NCBI GenBank assembly: GCA_001275005.1
Contig: JWZX01002923.1
Location: forward strand, 1 to 33,376
Source: Chrysochromulina tobinii
Taxonomy: Eukaryota > Haptophyta > Prymnesiales > Chrysochromulinaceae
Length of the DNA: 33,376 bases
Direction: 5' to 3'
A program made the position numbers and the translations under genes. Numbering within the stretch: the first letter of the stretch is position 1; the number at the start of each line of letters is the position of its first letter. The notes beneath the pieces were generated by a model, which had not been told where the DNA came from, ran no database searches, and saw only the letters and a list, made by a program, of their open reading frames with translations. Below, one piece after another: positions 24,801-33,376 of this stretch.

Positions 24801-26084
24801 GCGGCGCTGCGCCGCGCGCCGTTTCCGCCGCCGCTGCCGCCGCTCGCACGCACCCCAGAGGCCCTCGCGGCGGCCACTAGAGGCCTTGGCGCCGCCGTGA
24901 GCGTCTTTGGCGACCGGCTGCTTCACCTGCCAGTTCTGCTCGAGCACGCCGAGCCGCGCGTGCGCGAGGCCGCCGCGTCGCTCGCCGACGCGGCGGCGAA
25001 GGCGGCCAGCGCCGCCGCCGCAAGCGGCACGGGCGGCGCCCGCGACGGCGTCTTCTTCGAGGTCAAAGGCAGCGGTAGCGGCACCGGCACCGGCATCGGC
25101 ACCGGTGGAAGCTTCCTTGGAGGCAGCTACACTGACGACGCCTTCGGAGACCGGCTGAGCGGTAGCCCTCTGACACGCGACCGGAAGACCAACCAGCTGA
25201 GGCGCGACAGAGGCTCGCCCGCCGGCTGGCCACTGCGCGACGCGAAACCGCCCGACGGGCTGGTGGCCGTTGGCACGAGCCCGGGCGCAGCGCTCGAGGC
25301 GCTCACGACGACGCACGAGACGCTCGCGACGACGGCGGAGGCGGAGCGCCTCGCAGCGGAGGCCGCCCTCGCGTCGCTCGTGGTGGCAGCCTCGGACGAG
25401 AAGGCGCGGTATGCGGCGAGTGAGTCACCAACGAAGAACGTGCGGAGCGCTGTGCTGAGCACGGCGCTCGGCGGCAGCGCGAGCTCCGTGAGCCTTGAGC
25501 TCAGTGTGTCGGCGCGGCAGCTCCACGCACATACCGGTGGGGCAGCGCCTCGGCAGCCGACCTCGCCGCCGGCCGACCTGAGCTGGAAGGCTCAGCCCGA
25601 CGGCGCTCGAGACGGCGTCGGCGGACCTGAGCTGAAAGACGGCCACGGCGTGGCACTCGAGTACGTAAGCATGATCGCGCGCTCTGACTTGCACGAGATG
25701 AGCGAGCGGCACGTGGCAGCGCGATCTCCGAGTTTGGGGCAGCGCACGCTGAGCCCCGCCCGCGGGGGTGTGGGGGTCGCAGACACGCAGCTGAGCCCGG
25801 GCAGAGCGCACCAGTATGCTGGCGGCGCCGGCGCGAGCGTGCCATCCATGATGCAGCTGGCGCGCCCCCTCACCTCCGACACGGCGCTCATATCTGCCCG
25901 GAAAGCAGCGCTCCGCGCGAGCGCTTCGGTGGGCGCGTTACCCTCGAGCGTCGACCCCGGCGCGTTAGGCGCGGCGATGGGTGACAACCCCTACTTGCAG
26001 AAACTACCGCCCGTGCTCCGTCGCTCGGTGTGCGGCAATGGGGCACGTCAGCACACACGGGCCGTCTACCAGGGCGAGAGGTGA
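21338..26084 (+). CDS. Very large low-complexity protein with HEAT-like and coiled-coil segments, unknown function
   Basis: I do not recognise the family. The best model joins 21338-21466 (MERRGHGD...EARDRG) to 21546-26084 through a 79-bp intron (gtatct...gcacaag), 1555 residues; both splice sites are weak. A single-exon model from the ATG at 21501 is the alternative. Visible parts include DYEVIMRQAGSGRIVTQVPG, a poly-Gly tract, a helix with KLTKLESKVQRLEAAARAG, and a coiled coil at 23143-23415 (EQERSAQLLQFRLAEARADA...LTHENEALRSQVSEA). A folded-looking block DVYRAW-like follows (VPDFYRAWMEEQLDHHGLSG). Three HEAT-like helices pairs come next: MLQHDDAAVRDAAQSVLENL, LVEHPEGPIRSAAHGLLETL and LLEHAEPRVREAAASLADAA. 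The end is YLQKLPPVLR. It could be a cytoskeletal or scaffold protein, but this is inference. Confidence 0.75.
21811..21884 (+). repeat. GGN repeat coding for poly-glycine
   Basis: A ggaggt/ggcggc triplet run encodes more than 20 consecutive glycines. A shorter related run lies at about 22189-22215, followed by poly-Ala. Both are slippage-prone and likely disordered in the protein. Confidence 0.9.
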
Positions 26085-26284
26085 GCGCGAGAGTAGTCTG
26101 TACGCTTTTTATTAACTGAACTGTTTGTACTGCATGTACTCTGTAGGTTGCGGCGTTGCGCCAGAGGTGAGAAGCTGTACCGATGTTGCGAAAAACCCAA
26201 TACAATTGTATGGCGTCGCGTTGTGTTGAACAGTCCACTTTGCTGCTCATCAAACGAGGTCGTCACGCGTCCCCGACATCATCA

Positions 26285-26905
26285 ATGCGCGCGTTTATGC
26301 TTCTATACTTGCTCGGGATGGCGCACGCCTTTTTGGCACACACTCGAGTGCCACGAGGCCCAGTGGCTTGCGCGCGCAGCCCCTCGGTCACAATCGAGAT
26401 GATGGCAAAGCCCACCGACGCGAAGGGCAACGAGATCAAGCCTGCGATGAGCTCCTACATGCACTTTTGCCAGGAGCGGCGGCCGATGGTGACGCAGCAG
26501 CTCAAGGCCAAACTGGGAGCGGAGTTCAAGCAGGTTGCCGTCATGTCTCAGCTGGGCACCGAGTGGAAGGCACTGCCTGATGCCACTAAGGCCAAATTCA
26601 CATCAATGGCAAAATCAGATAAGACACGGTACGATGCGGCCTTTGCGTCCAACCCGGACAACGCCTCTATCAAGCGCGGTGGCGGTACGACGCGCGCGCG
26701 GAAGAGCACCGGCCCCAAAAAGCTCTCGGCGTATCTGCACTTCTGCGCGGAGAAGCGGTCGGCCAAGACGGAGCAGTTGAAGGCGTCCATGGGTAACGCC
26801 TTCAAGTACTCGGCTGTGCTGTCCGCGCTTGGCGCCGACTGGAAGGTCCTTGACGAGGCGTCTAAGATTCGCTTCAAGCAGATGGCCGAGCAGCCCGTGA
26901 TGTAG
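26285..26905 (+). CDS. Double HMG-box protein with plastid-type bipartite presequence
   Basis: The 206-residue product has two HMG-box-like domains: box A about 52-120 (KPAMSSYMHFCQERRP...LGTEWKALPDATKAKFTSMAKSDKTRYDAAF) and box B about 144-203 (KKLSAYLHFCAEKRSA...LGADWKVLDEASKIRFKQMAE). Such proteins bend and package DNA. The N-terminus MRAFMLLYLLGMAHA is a hydrophobic signal peptide. The predicted cleavage is before F16, followed by a basic, hydroxylated, acid-poor stretch (FLAHTRVPRGPVACARSPSVTIEMM). A Phe at +1 is the hallmark of plastid preproteins in algae with secondary red plastids. The inferred role is a plastid nucleoid protein, analogous to mitochondrial double HMG-box factors. The start is the first in-frame ATG before the signal peptide; M5 is possible. 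Box identity is good, and location is predicted only. Confidence 0.85.
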   Translation: MRAFMLLYLLGMAHAFLAHTRVPRGPVACARSPSVTIEMMAKPTDAKGNEIKPAMSSYMHFCQERRPMVTQQLKAKLGAEFKQVAVMSQLGTEWKALPDATKAKFTSMAKSDKTRYDAAFASNPDNASIKRGGGTTRARKSTGPKKLSAYLHFCAEKRSAKTEQLKASMGNAFKYSAVLSALGADWKVLDEASKIRFKQMAEQPVM

Positions 26906-27438
26906 GGAGGAGACACGAGCGAAGTTTGAGCATGGCGACGGGCGAAATCGAACGCGGGCCGCGGGCGCGTCGACGTCAGCCGTTGGTACGGTATACGGTT
27001 GACGGTTCAGCCGCGCCGCTATAAGACTAGACGGAGGCTCGTTATAGCCTGCGTCGCTCTTGTACTCTTAATATGGGTCGCCACTTGGGTACAGTGGCAC
27101 TATGACCATCCACAAAAGTAACTCCCACTAACTCGTAAACTCGACACGCCCGGAGCGGCGCGCGCGGGCCGCGGCGCCGCGGGCGCGCGCCCGGGCCACG
27201 GCATGCGTCGCCGCCCTCGGCCGTGGCGCCGCCAAAGCGGAACCGCGAGCGTGCGCCGCGGGCTACCGAAACAAAGCACCACCGTATTCTCTCCGTTCCT
27301 CCCCCGGTCCCGCCGGTCGCGAACCGCGATGCGGGAACGGCGCGGATACAACGACGTTTTCGGCGGCGCGGTACGTTCGACGCTGCGCGCAGGCGGGGCG
27401 TCGGGGGAAGGACACGCCAACGATCCGCAATCCGCGCC
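26906..27438. other. CpG-rich convergent spacer
   Basis: This is about 0.53 kb between the HMG-box stop and the stop of the minus-strand coiled-coil gene, so two 3' ends. The middle (about 27150-27210) is a very GC-rich, nearly self-complementary block of ccgcggcgccgcggg type that could fold back. Frames open here lack any similarity. No RNA gene is recognised. Confidence 0.4.
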
Positions 27439-28947
27439 TCACTTCTTACCAAACATCTTCAAGACGGTCTTCTGGCTCTTTCCTTCCTGTGTTGCGTTGT
27501 CAGCAGCCGAGGCGGCGAGCATGCTGCCTGCCACGCGCAGCTTCTTCGCGGCCTTATTCGGCGAGCTTTGTGAGGTTGGCGAGGAGGGTCGACTCGCCTC
27601 TTCATCCCTGACCATGAACTGCTCCACGGCGACCGGCTCGAGGCCGTTGGCCCAGTAGAGACATTGGTCAAGCTGCCCTTCGAGGTGGAGGCCCTGGAGG
27701 TCGTGCAACTTGGAGCGCATGCCCTCCGCTGACCTGAGATACCCCTCGTGCGCGCGTAGCAGCGCACGCTGCCAGTGGCGGAGCGTGGCCGCCGCCTCCA
27801 GATCGCCCTCGCGCTTCTTCTCGCGCATCTCCTTGTACAAGAGCCCTTGCTCGAGGCTGCGCTTCTTCTCGATGTAGAGCTCCACCTGCGTGTCCTTGAG
27901 CTTCTCCGCCCGAAAGGCAACGGCATCCTCAAGCTTGTGGATCTTCTTCTCGAGAAGGTCCTTCTCCTCAAGCAGCACCTGATAGTTCTGAGCCGTGACA
28001 CCGCCCAGCCGCAAGCGCTCCTCCTCACGCAGCTTCAACTTCTCGGCACGAGCCTCGCTCTCTTTGAGCGCCTTCTGCAACGCCTCCAGCTTATCGTCGA
28101 GCACAAAGCGATTGCCGATCTGCTGCGCGTGCCGGGCCTCGAGCGCCTGCATCTGCTGCTCCCAAGTCTCACGGTCGCTCCGGAGCTCGCGCACAGCCTC
28201 AAAGAAGCACGGCATCGAGGAGGAGGCGGCTAGGGCGGCGGCGCTGCCTTCAGGCGCCTCAATGCCCGCCACTGCTTGGGCAATAGCCGAGTCCAACCAC
28301 CGAGCCTTGTCCTTAGCATCCTGCATCTCCTCGTCCCCAGCTGCATCTGGCAGAGATAGAATGGCCGGCGTGAGCTCCGCAGTCAGATGCGTCAAAATCG
28401 TAGAGAACGGGGAGGGTACGCGTGTGGCGTCACGCAAGGCCTGCAACGACGCGATCGCTCGTCGCCGCGACGGCTCCGCAGATGCCCGCGACGAGAGTGC
28501 CGCGCTCAGACGAAGCTCAATGTCGCGCAGGCTCATGTGCTCACTGCGCGGTGCTGGCGTGAGACCAAAGTGTCGAGGGCCTACGAGTTGACCAGAGCTC
28601 GTGTGGAACGCTGGCGTCGACACACTCTGCGGCAGTGGGGGCAGCGCTGGGGGCAGCGGCGCTGTCATCTGCCACACGTGCGCCCTCAGATTCGCGTGCG
28701 CAGCAGCAGCTGCTGCACTGGCTGCCTTCGCCTGCTCGCTTCGGCGCTTGGCAAACACAACATCTCGTGCCTGGAGCACAGCCTCAATCTGCGCCTCCTT
28801 GAAGCGCTTTTTCTCGGACAAAACCAGCGCTGCCACATCTGCAACGAGCTTCTCCGGCGTCGTGGGCAATCCCGCCCGAGATGGCCGGGCGACCTTCCTC
28901 GGTGGAAGTAGACGATGTGGCTCGACACCGACAGAGTTGTTCTGCAT
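27439..28947 (-). CDS. Coiled-coil protein of unknown function
   Basis: I do not recognise the family. The start is the first in-frame ATG (28947, MQNNSVGVEPHRLLPPRK); upstream the frame begins only with TTG. The 502-residue product has a basic, Pro-containing N-terminus, then TPEKLVADVAALVLSEKKRFKEAQIEAVLQARDVVF. A helical Ala-rich segment and a Pro linker follow, then a middle domain with MSLRDIELRLSAALSSRA. A strong coiled coil runs over about residues 255-410 (LRSDRETWEQQMQALEARHAQQIGNRF...LLEEKDLLEKKIHKLEDAV). Conserved-looking WQRALLRAHEGYLRSAEGMRSKLHDLQGL comes after it. The tail is Ser-rich then basic and ends QKTVLKMFGKK. Coiled-coil proteins of this size are frequent in axonemes and centrosomes, but no diagnostic motif is present. 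It is divergent from the EF-hand/LRR/SAM gene. Confidence 0.8.
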   Translation of the reverse strand: MQNNSVGVEPHRLLPPRKVARPSRAGLPTTPEKLVADVAALVLSEKKRFKEAQIEAVLQARDVVFAKRRSEQAKAASAAAAAAHANLRAHVWQMTAPLPPALPPLPQSVSTPAFHTSSGQLVGPRHFGLTPAPRSEHMSLRDIELRLSAALSSRASAEPSRRRAIASLQALRDATRVPSPFSTILTHLTAELTPAILSLPDAAGDEEMQDAKDKARWLDSAIAQAVAGIEAPEGSAAALAASSSMPCFFEAVRELRSDRETWEQQMQALEARHAQQIGNRFVLDDKLEALQKALKESEARAEKLKLREEERLRLGGVTAQNYQVLLEEKDLLEKKIHKLEDAVAFRAEKLKDTQVELYIEKKRSLEQGLLYKEMREKKREGDLEAAATLRHWQRALLRAHEGYLRSAEGMRSKLHDLQGLHLEGQLDQCLYWANGLEPVAVEQFMVRDEEASRPSSPTSQSSPNKAAKKLRVAGSMLAASAADNATQEGKSQKTVLKMFGKK

Positions 28948-29251
28948 GGTTGCCTCGTCCCGTGAAACGCTCCAGAAAACCAAAAAGCAGAAAAGTTCTC
29001 ATTAGGTTCGTACATGCTCTGAACCTCTGGCACCACCACCTCGCTTGATGGGGTGTGTGGTGCGGTTTGTGGCGACGCGTGCGTCCCGGGGTTGGGTGTG
29101 GACTGGCGCGGTTTGGGTGTGGTCTGGCGCGCGCGAGTCGGTGGGTGGGTTGGTTTTGAGGGGGTTCGGCTTGTGCGGTTCGTGTGTCTGTCCCGTGTGT
29201 GTCCCGGCTCCGGTGCCTTTTTACCGGTCTCGTTTCAGGAATTGCGTAACG
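28948..29251. promoter_or_regulatory. Divergent promoter region with possible 5' UTR splice acceptor
   Basis: The 304 bp between opposite start codons contain a G/T-rich plus-strand stretch (29045-29215). A pyrimidine-rich tract ending cgtttcag (29239 region) stands just before the ATG of the EF-hand gene and would suit a 3' splice site of a 5' UTR intron. A shared promoter is inferred from the spacing. No TATA box is clear. Confidence 0.35.
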
Positions 29252-32200
29252 ATGGAGGGCGCCAGCCCAAAGGCGCGGGCTGAGAACTTCAGCCACCGCT
29301 ACTCTCACCTGTGCGAGAGCAATACCATCGAGGAATGGTACCGCACCTTTTGTCAATTTGACCGTGATGGTAGCGGCGACGTCGACCTCAAGGAGGTCGG
29401 CCTCATGTTCCGGCAGCTCGGGCAGACACCCACCGAGGCGGAAATGCTCGCGATGATAGAGGCAGTCGACGCGGACGGGTCGGGCACCATCGACTTTGAG
29501 GAGTTCTGCTTGATGATGCTGCGCATGAAGCGCCATGGGGCGATGCCCGCATGGCTCTCCGCCCTCTTCATCGACTTACATCCCGATGAGATCGGAAAGG
29601 CGCTCGCCAACGGCGTGGCACCGCCGCCGGCCGCGCCGCGGAGCGTGGCTGTCCGCGGCGTGTACTACCTGACGTCGCCGCAGCGTGGCGGCACGGCCGT
29701 GAAGGCGGCGATCGCCGCGTCGACGCCTGGCAAGGATGAGTCCAAGCCCGGCCCAGGCTTCGTGGCCAATCCGCCGCCGGGCGAGGCGATCACGCGCGAG
29801 CACCTGCTCATCGTGAGTGACCTGCTACCCGCGAGCAAGTCGTGCGTCTCGCTCTCGCTCGCGGGCCACGGTCCGCTGATGGGCCCCTTTGTCGCGGGCG
29901 AGGTGGCTCGCGGCCTGGTGCGACTCAACCGCACGCTCACGTCGCTCGACATGACAGGGTGCAACGTGGGCGACGAGGGTGCCGCGGAGTTTGCAGAGGC
30001 AATCAAGGTCAATTCGACGCTCACCTCGCTCTCGCTCGGCGCGAACAACATCGGGAAAGAGGGCGGCAACGCGCTCCTCGAGGCGCTGCGCTCGCCGCCC
30101 GCGCCCCCGATCGACGCCGCACAGCCAAAGGGAAGGAAGAAGAGTTCCGACCTCGATCGGATGAGCGACCGAATGGTCGTCCACGGGCTACGCGAACTCA
30201 ACCTCGAGGGCAATGCCATAGGTGAGGAGCTGTTCGACGCGATCCAGCAGCAGCTTCTGCTCAAAAACCTGCCGCGCCTCTTTGCGAGCTGCCTCAAGGG
30301 CTGCGGCAAGGACGAATCAGGCGCGAGCAAGAAGAACCGAGGCTCGCCCTCGCCGCAGCCACCTGCGGAGCCGCCGTCGCTGCTGGCCTCGCCCGTGAAC
30401 GCGACGCCGGAGCCCTCGGTGCGCCTCCGCCAGGAGTGGCTGTCCGAGTCGCACGCGGCTGCTCTGCAGCTCGAGCTGCTCCACGCCGGGGTGCGTTCGC
30501 TTGAGCTGCACGAATGCACGCGCTTCGCCGGCGCGGGGCTGACGGGCCTGCTCGCACCCATGGCGACACCCGTGTCGCCGCTCGCGACACTTATGTACCT
30601 GAAGCTCTCGGGCTGTCACATAGACGACGGGGCGGTCGCCGCACTCGTGAGTGCCATCGGGCGTGGCGATCTGCGCACGCTCCACTCATTGCTGCTCGAT
30701 CACAACACGATCTCGCTTGGGTATACGTCGGCGGCAGGCGCGGCTGCCGCCGAGGGCGGCACATCCTCGCTGTCACTCACCGGCGCGAATCCTGTGGGCG
30801 TCGATTTCGGGCGCGCACTGACTCAGCTGCCCGAGTTGATCGAAGTGGACTTGTCCTCCAACGCCAACGTGACAGACCCCTTTGCGGCTCGCTTCATCGG
30901 CGCATTGCTCGTCGCGGGTAGCGCGCTGCGCAGCGTGCACCTTGGTGCTACCAAGGCGGGCGATGCATGCGCCGATGCCGTCGCTGCCGCGTGGTCCCTT
31001 CAGCCCCCCATCGCGCTGCGCTGCCTGTGCCTCTCCTCCCTCGTGAGCGACACGGGGGCGCGCGCTCTCGCGGCGGCGTTGCCTCGGGCCACGGCGCTGC
31101 GTGAGCTGCTGCTCGGAGATAAGATCAGCTCGAATGGTGTGGTCGCGCTCACGGACGTATGGAAGGACCGCGCGGCGTGCACGAGCTGCCAGCTCAGCAG
31201 CCTCGTGCTGGGCGGCGAGGTGCGCTCGGGCGTCCTCCTTCGCAACGCCATCGACGCAGAAGCCATCGAAGCTCTTGCCAACCTGCCGAGATCATTTGCG
31301 TCGCTCACTGACCTGCGGTTGAGTGGCAACGATCGGATCGGCGCCGAGGCATGCGTACGGCTCCTTGCCTGCCTCGAAGGCTCGAGTGCGAAGCGGTGTA
31401 CGCTGCGCACGCTGCACATTGACAACTGCGGCTTGACCAAAGAGCATGCCACCGCATTCCTAGAGGCCCTCGATCACGTGTGGGTGCTCACAGCGCTCAA
31501 GGCGGACAACGACGCTACCTTCGCGGCGGCGGCCGGCTCCAAGCCGGGGACCCCTGGCTCGCCCGGCTCGCGCGGTGGGCTTCTAGGCGCGATGCATGGC
31601 GAGAGTGCGAGCAGTGGAAAGCGCTCGTCGATCAAGTTCGGAGCTCCTGCTGCTGGCGCGCCAACGGGCGGCGGCGGTGAGGTCGCCCGCGTCTTCACAC
31701 TGCAGCAGCGCCTGAGCATGTCCAGGGTTCTCGAGGAGAACCGAACGATGGGGCCACGCCGTGTCGAGAACTGGCGCCTCTCGCGGTCGCTCGAGGAGGT
31801 CGCGTGGGTCTTTTCGAAGCTGTGTCACAACGTGCCCAAACCGATCGTCGACGCTGGACTCTCGGCATGGACGGGAACAGAGTGTGCCCACTTTGTGCGC
31901 AACCTCGGGCTGGAGCAGTATGCGGAGTCCTTCGAGTTCAACTTGCGGGGCCCGATGCTGCGCTCGCTCGTGATGCCGCAGCTGGCGCAGCTGGGCGTGC
32001 GCAACTTCAGCCACCAGAAGCGTATCATGGAGGGTGTGCGTGACCTGCTCGGCGCGTTCGAGCGCAAGGACCGTGTGGCGAAGGCACAATCCGCTTGGTC
32101 CAACCTGCTCACAGGCAAGGCAGGCACGCCTCCTCACACTGAGGACCTCGCCGAGATGCACGCCTATGGCGACTTGAAGCCGACGACCGCCACAGGGCCG

Positions 32201-32887
32201 CACCACCACACGCCCGAACGCAAGCCGCTGGCACACGGCGGCCGCGCCGTAACTGAGCCCGCACGGCACTCGATGAAGGGCGCCGCCGCGGCGACGGACG
32301 CCGCGGCCAGCCCGCCGCTGGCGCCGCTCGTCAGCGGCAGCGCCGAGGGAAAGGCCAAGCGCACCGGTACGGCGCTGTACACGATGCAGTCTTCGCCCGC
32401 CTCCCTTCCCGTCGACCTGCGCCTGCCGCGCATCGCGTCGCTGAAGCACCACAGCACGTTCGAGCACGAGGCCACGCGCGAGGACAAGCCGCGCTCGCTG
32501 CCGAAGCCGTCGGTGGTGATGCCGGCGCTGAGCGGCGCCTTGGGAGGCAGCTTGGTGGAGCAGGCGCAGTGGAAGGAGCTCGCCATCTCGTATGGCCTTC
32601 ACCTCGTGCCGGACACGCGAGATCTACTCCACGACAACCTGCAGTCGGTGCTGCGCGACCTACCGCCGCCGCCGCCGCCGCCAAAGGCCCATCCAGACCT
32701 CGATGAGGAACTTGCCCTCGTGAAGCAGAAGCAGCATCCCACACGCCAGCCGACCGACCTTGGTACGTCGCCCTCGCTTCCCATGCTCTCGCCCGGACGG
32801 CCAGGCGCCCGCAACTGGGTCACCTTTCTGCATGGTGCCCCTGTCAAGGCGGGCACCAAGCCGCCATCAGTCGCTCGAGCGGGCTGA
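29252..32887 (+). CDS. EF-hand / leucine-rich repeat / SAM domain protein
   Basis: The 1211-residue product starts at the ATG 29252 (MEGASPKARAENFSHRY); the frame runs upstream to a TTG at 29045 but that part looks like non-coding G/T-rich sequence. Two canonical EF-hand loops, DRDGSGDVDLKE (37-48) and DADGSGTIDFEE (73-84), have all calcium ligands, as in the calmodulin/troponin C family. Ribonuclease-inhibitor-type LRRs follow: LTSLDMTGCNVGDEGAAEFAEAI, LTSLSLGANNIGKEGGNALLEAL, LRELNLEGNAIGEEL, and more degenerate ones to about residue 740. A SAM-like domain lies at about 865-937 (WTGTECAHFVRNLGLEQYAESFEFNLRGPMLRSLV...LGVRNFSHQKRIMEGVRDLL). The tail is disordered, with a Pro8 run. It looks like a calcium-regulated scaffold. 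The architecture is clear; the partner and compartment are unknown. Confidence 0.9.
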   Translation: MEGASPKARAENFSHRYSHLCESNTIEEWYRTFCQFDRDGSGDVDLKEVGLMFRQLGQTPTEAEMLAMIEAVDADGSGTIDFEEFCLMMLRMKRHGAMPAWLSALFIDLHPDEIGKALANGVAPPPAAPRSVAVRGVYYLTSPQRGGTAVKAAIAASTPGKDESKPGPGFVANPPPGEAITREHLLIVSDLLPASKSCVSLSLAGHGPLMGPFVAGEVARGLVRLNRTLTSLDMTGCNVGDEGAAEFAEAIKVNSTLTSLSLGANNIGKEGGNALLEALRSPPAPPIDAAQPKGRKKSSDLDRMSDRMVVHGLRELNLEGNAIGEELFDAIQQQLLLKNLPRLFASCLKGCGKDESGASKKNRGSPSPQPPAEPPSLLASPVNATPEPSVRLRQEWLSESHAAALQLELLHAGVRSLELHECTRFAGAGLTGLLAPMATPVSPLATLMYLKLSGCHIDDGAVAALVSAIGRGDLRTLHSLLLDHNTISLGYTSAAGAAAAEGGTSSLSLTGANPVGVDFGRALTQLPELIEVDLSSNANVTDPFAARFIGALLVAGSALRSVHLGATKAGDACADAVAAAWSLQPPIALRCLCLSSLVSDTGARALAAALPRATALRELLLGDKISSNGVVALTDVWKDRAACTSCQLSSLVLGGEVRSGVLLRNAIDAEAIEALANLPRSFASLTDLRLSGNDRIGAEACVRLLACLEGSSAKRCTLRTLHIDNCGLTKEHATAFLEALDHVWVLTALKADNDATFAAAAGSKPGTPGSPGSRGGLLGAMHGESASSGKRSSIKFGAPAAGAPTGGGGEVARVFTLQQRLSMSRVLEENRTMGPRRVENWRLSRSLEEVAWVFSKLCHNVPKPIVDAGLSAWTGTECAHFVRNLGLEQYAESFEFNLRGPMLRSLVMPQLAQLGVRNFSHQKRIMEGVRDLLGAFERKDRVAKAQSAWSNLLTGKAGTPPHTEDLAEMHAYGDLKPTTATGPHHHTPERKPLAHGGRAVTEPARHSMKGAAAATDAAASPPLAPLVSGSAEGKAKRTGTALYTMQSSPASLPVDLRLPRIASLKHHSTFEHEATREDKPRSLPKPSVVMPALSGALGGSLVEQAQWKELAISYGLHLVPDTRDLLHDNLQSVLRDLPPPPPPPKAHPDLDEELALVKQKQHPTRQPTDLGTSPSLPMLSPGRPGARNWVTFLHGAPVKAGTKPPSVARAG

Positions 32888-33376
32888 CGCGGTGCGTGCA
32901 GTTTGACGCGTACCAGCTACCAGGCTACCAGCGCGGAACGTGCCGAATCCACTGGCCGACCTGCGCGGCGGCCTGTGAGCGGCTCAGTGAGCGGCCTGTG
33001 CGCGGCGTGTGCGGGCGTCTTGTAACGTAATGGCGTATCGAGCCTGATCGTGCGACGAACGTGTGGGCTCGCGGCGCGCTAGCGGCGCGCGCGGTTGGCT
33101 TCGTTGGGTCTTATTTATGTGGTTTTGTCAGGTCACGTGTTATCCTACCGCGCGCGCCCGCCCCGCCTCGAGCCGTTGCGTTAAGTATCGTATCTCCGAA
33201 CCGCGCCACCGCAGGTCCGCGCACCCCGCGCCTCCCGGTCCCGCGCCGCCGCGGGCGCGCCGGTGCCGGACGGACGTCGGTTATTACCGCACACCTTGTG
33301 AAAATTCGTCCCAGGTTTCCCGAGTTCTAGCGACCCTCTTTTTGTCTAAGGGGCGGGCACGGAGCGTTGCTGCCGG
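32888..33376. other. Downstream region to window end, no gene seen
   Basis: This is GC-rich sequence with a few AT-richer islands (about 33105-33120, 33180-33200). It includes a palindromic ccgccgcgggcgcgccgg block near 33247. The one open frame across it begins at a GTG and has no recognisable similarity. It presumably holds the 3' UTR of the EF-hand gene. Confidence 0.4.

Noticed and set aside
27203-27658. Plus-strand open frame in the spacer and end of the coiled-coil gene
   Set aside because: It overlaps the minus-strand coding region, has no similarity, and is Arg/Ser-rich as expected from random GC-rich sequence.
29045-29251. N-terminal 69-residue extension of the EF-hand/LRR/SAM frame
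   Set aside because: It starts at TTG, is G/T-rich and gives Trp/Val/Gly-rich sequence unlike the rest. The ATG at 29252 gives a natural start before the first EF-hand.
33061-33330. Open frame of 89 codons near the window end
   Set aside because: It starts with GTG, is Arg/Pro/Ala-rich and shows no domain or homologue.

Overview
The window looks like nuclear DNA from a GC-rich, flagellated, photosynthetic protist with a secondary red-type plastid. A haptophyte is the best guess, but a pelagophyte or other chromist cannot be excluded from this sequence alone. The evidence is: an axonemal outer-arm dynein intermediate chain (so motile flagella); two proteins whose N-termini start with a signal peptide followed by a transit-like stretch (a thylakoid-lumen type leader at 10969 and an 'AHA|F' type leader at 26285); short spliceosomal introns of 77-186 bp; and dense genes with strong GC bias. 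Seven of the introns, placed by aligning remembered family consensus sequences, have donors of the form GTRNG, and GTGCGC is used three times.

Layout, left to right. (+) Rac-type Rho GTPase, three coding exons. (+) DHHC S-acyltransferase, two exons. (-) coiled-coil, transmembrane, proline-rich protein, divergent from (+) DNAI2-type dynein intermediate chain. (+) mu-like, tail-anchored GST-fold protein. A CpG-rich convergent spacer of about 0.9 kb. (-) NIFK/Nop15-type nucleolar RRM protein, divergent from (+) a glutathione-peroxidase-fold protein with a lumenal leader and no peroxidatic Cys/Sec. (+) LTV1-type 40S biogenesis factor, whose first coding exon appears to be only the ATG. Then three large (+) low-complexity or coiled-coil genes of unknown function (14984-26084); the second and third may be one transcription unit or share an exon. 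(+) a double HMG-box protein with a plastid-type presequence. (-) a coiled-coil protein, divergent from (+) a large EF-hand/LRR/SAM protein.

These are ordinary interleaved housekeeping, flagellar and plastid genes rather than a dedicated operon-like system. Three head-to-head pairs share spacers of 168-304 bp and may use bidirectional promoters. Two ribosome-biogenesis factors (NIFK-like for 60S, LTV1-like for 40S) lie within 5 kb of each other. The most unusual items are the predicted plastid-targeted double HMG-box protein, the predicted lumenal GPX-fold pseudoenzyme, the possible joining of the genes around 20.8 kb, and the start-codon-only exon of LTV1. I saw no tRNA, rRNA, CRISPR array, transposase or viral gene. 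All intron coordinates and starts are read by eye and need transcript support.
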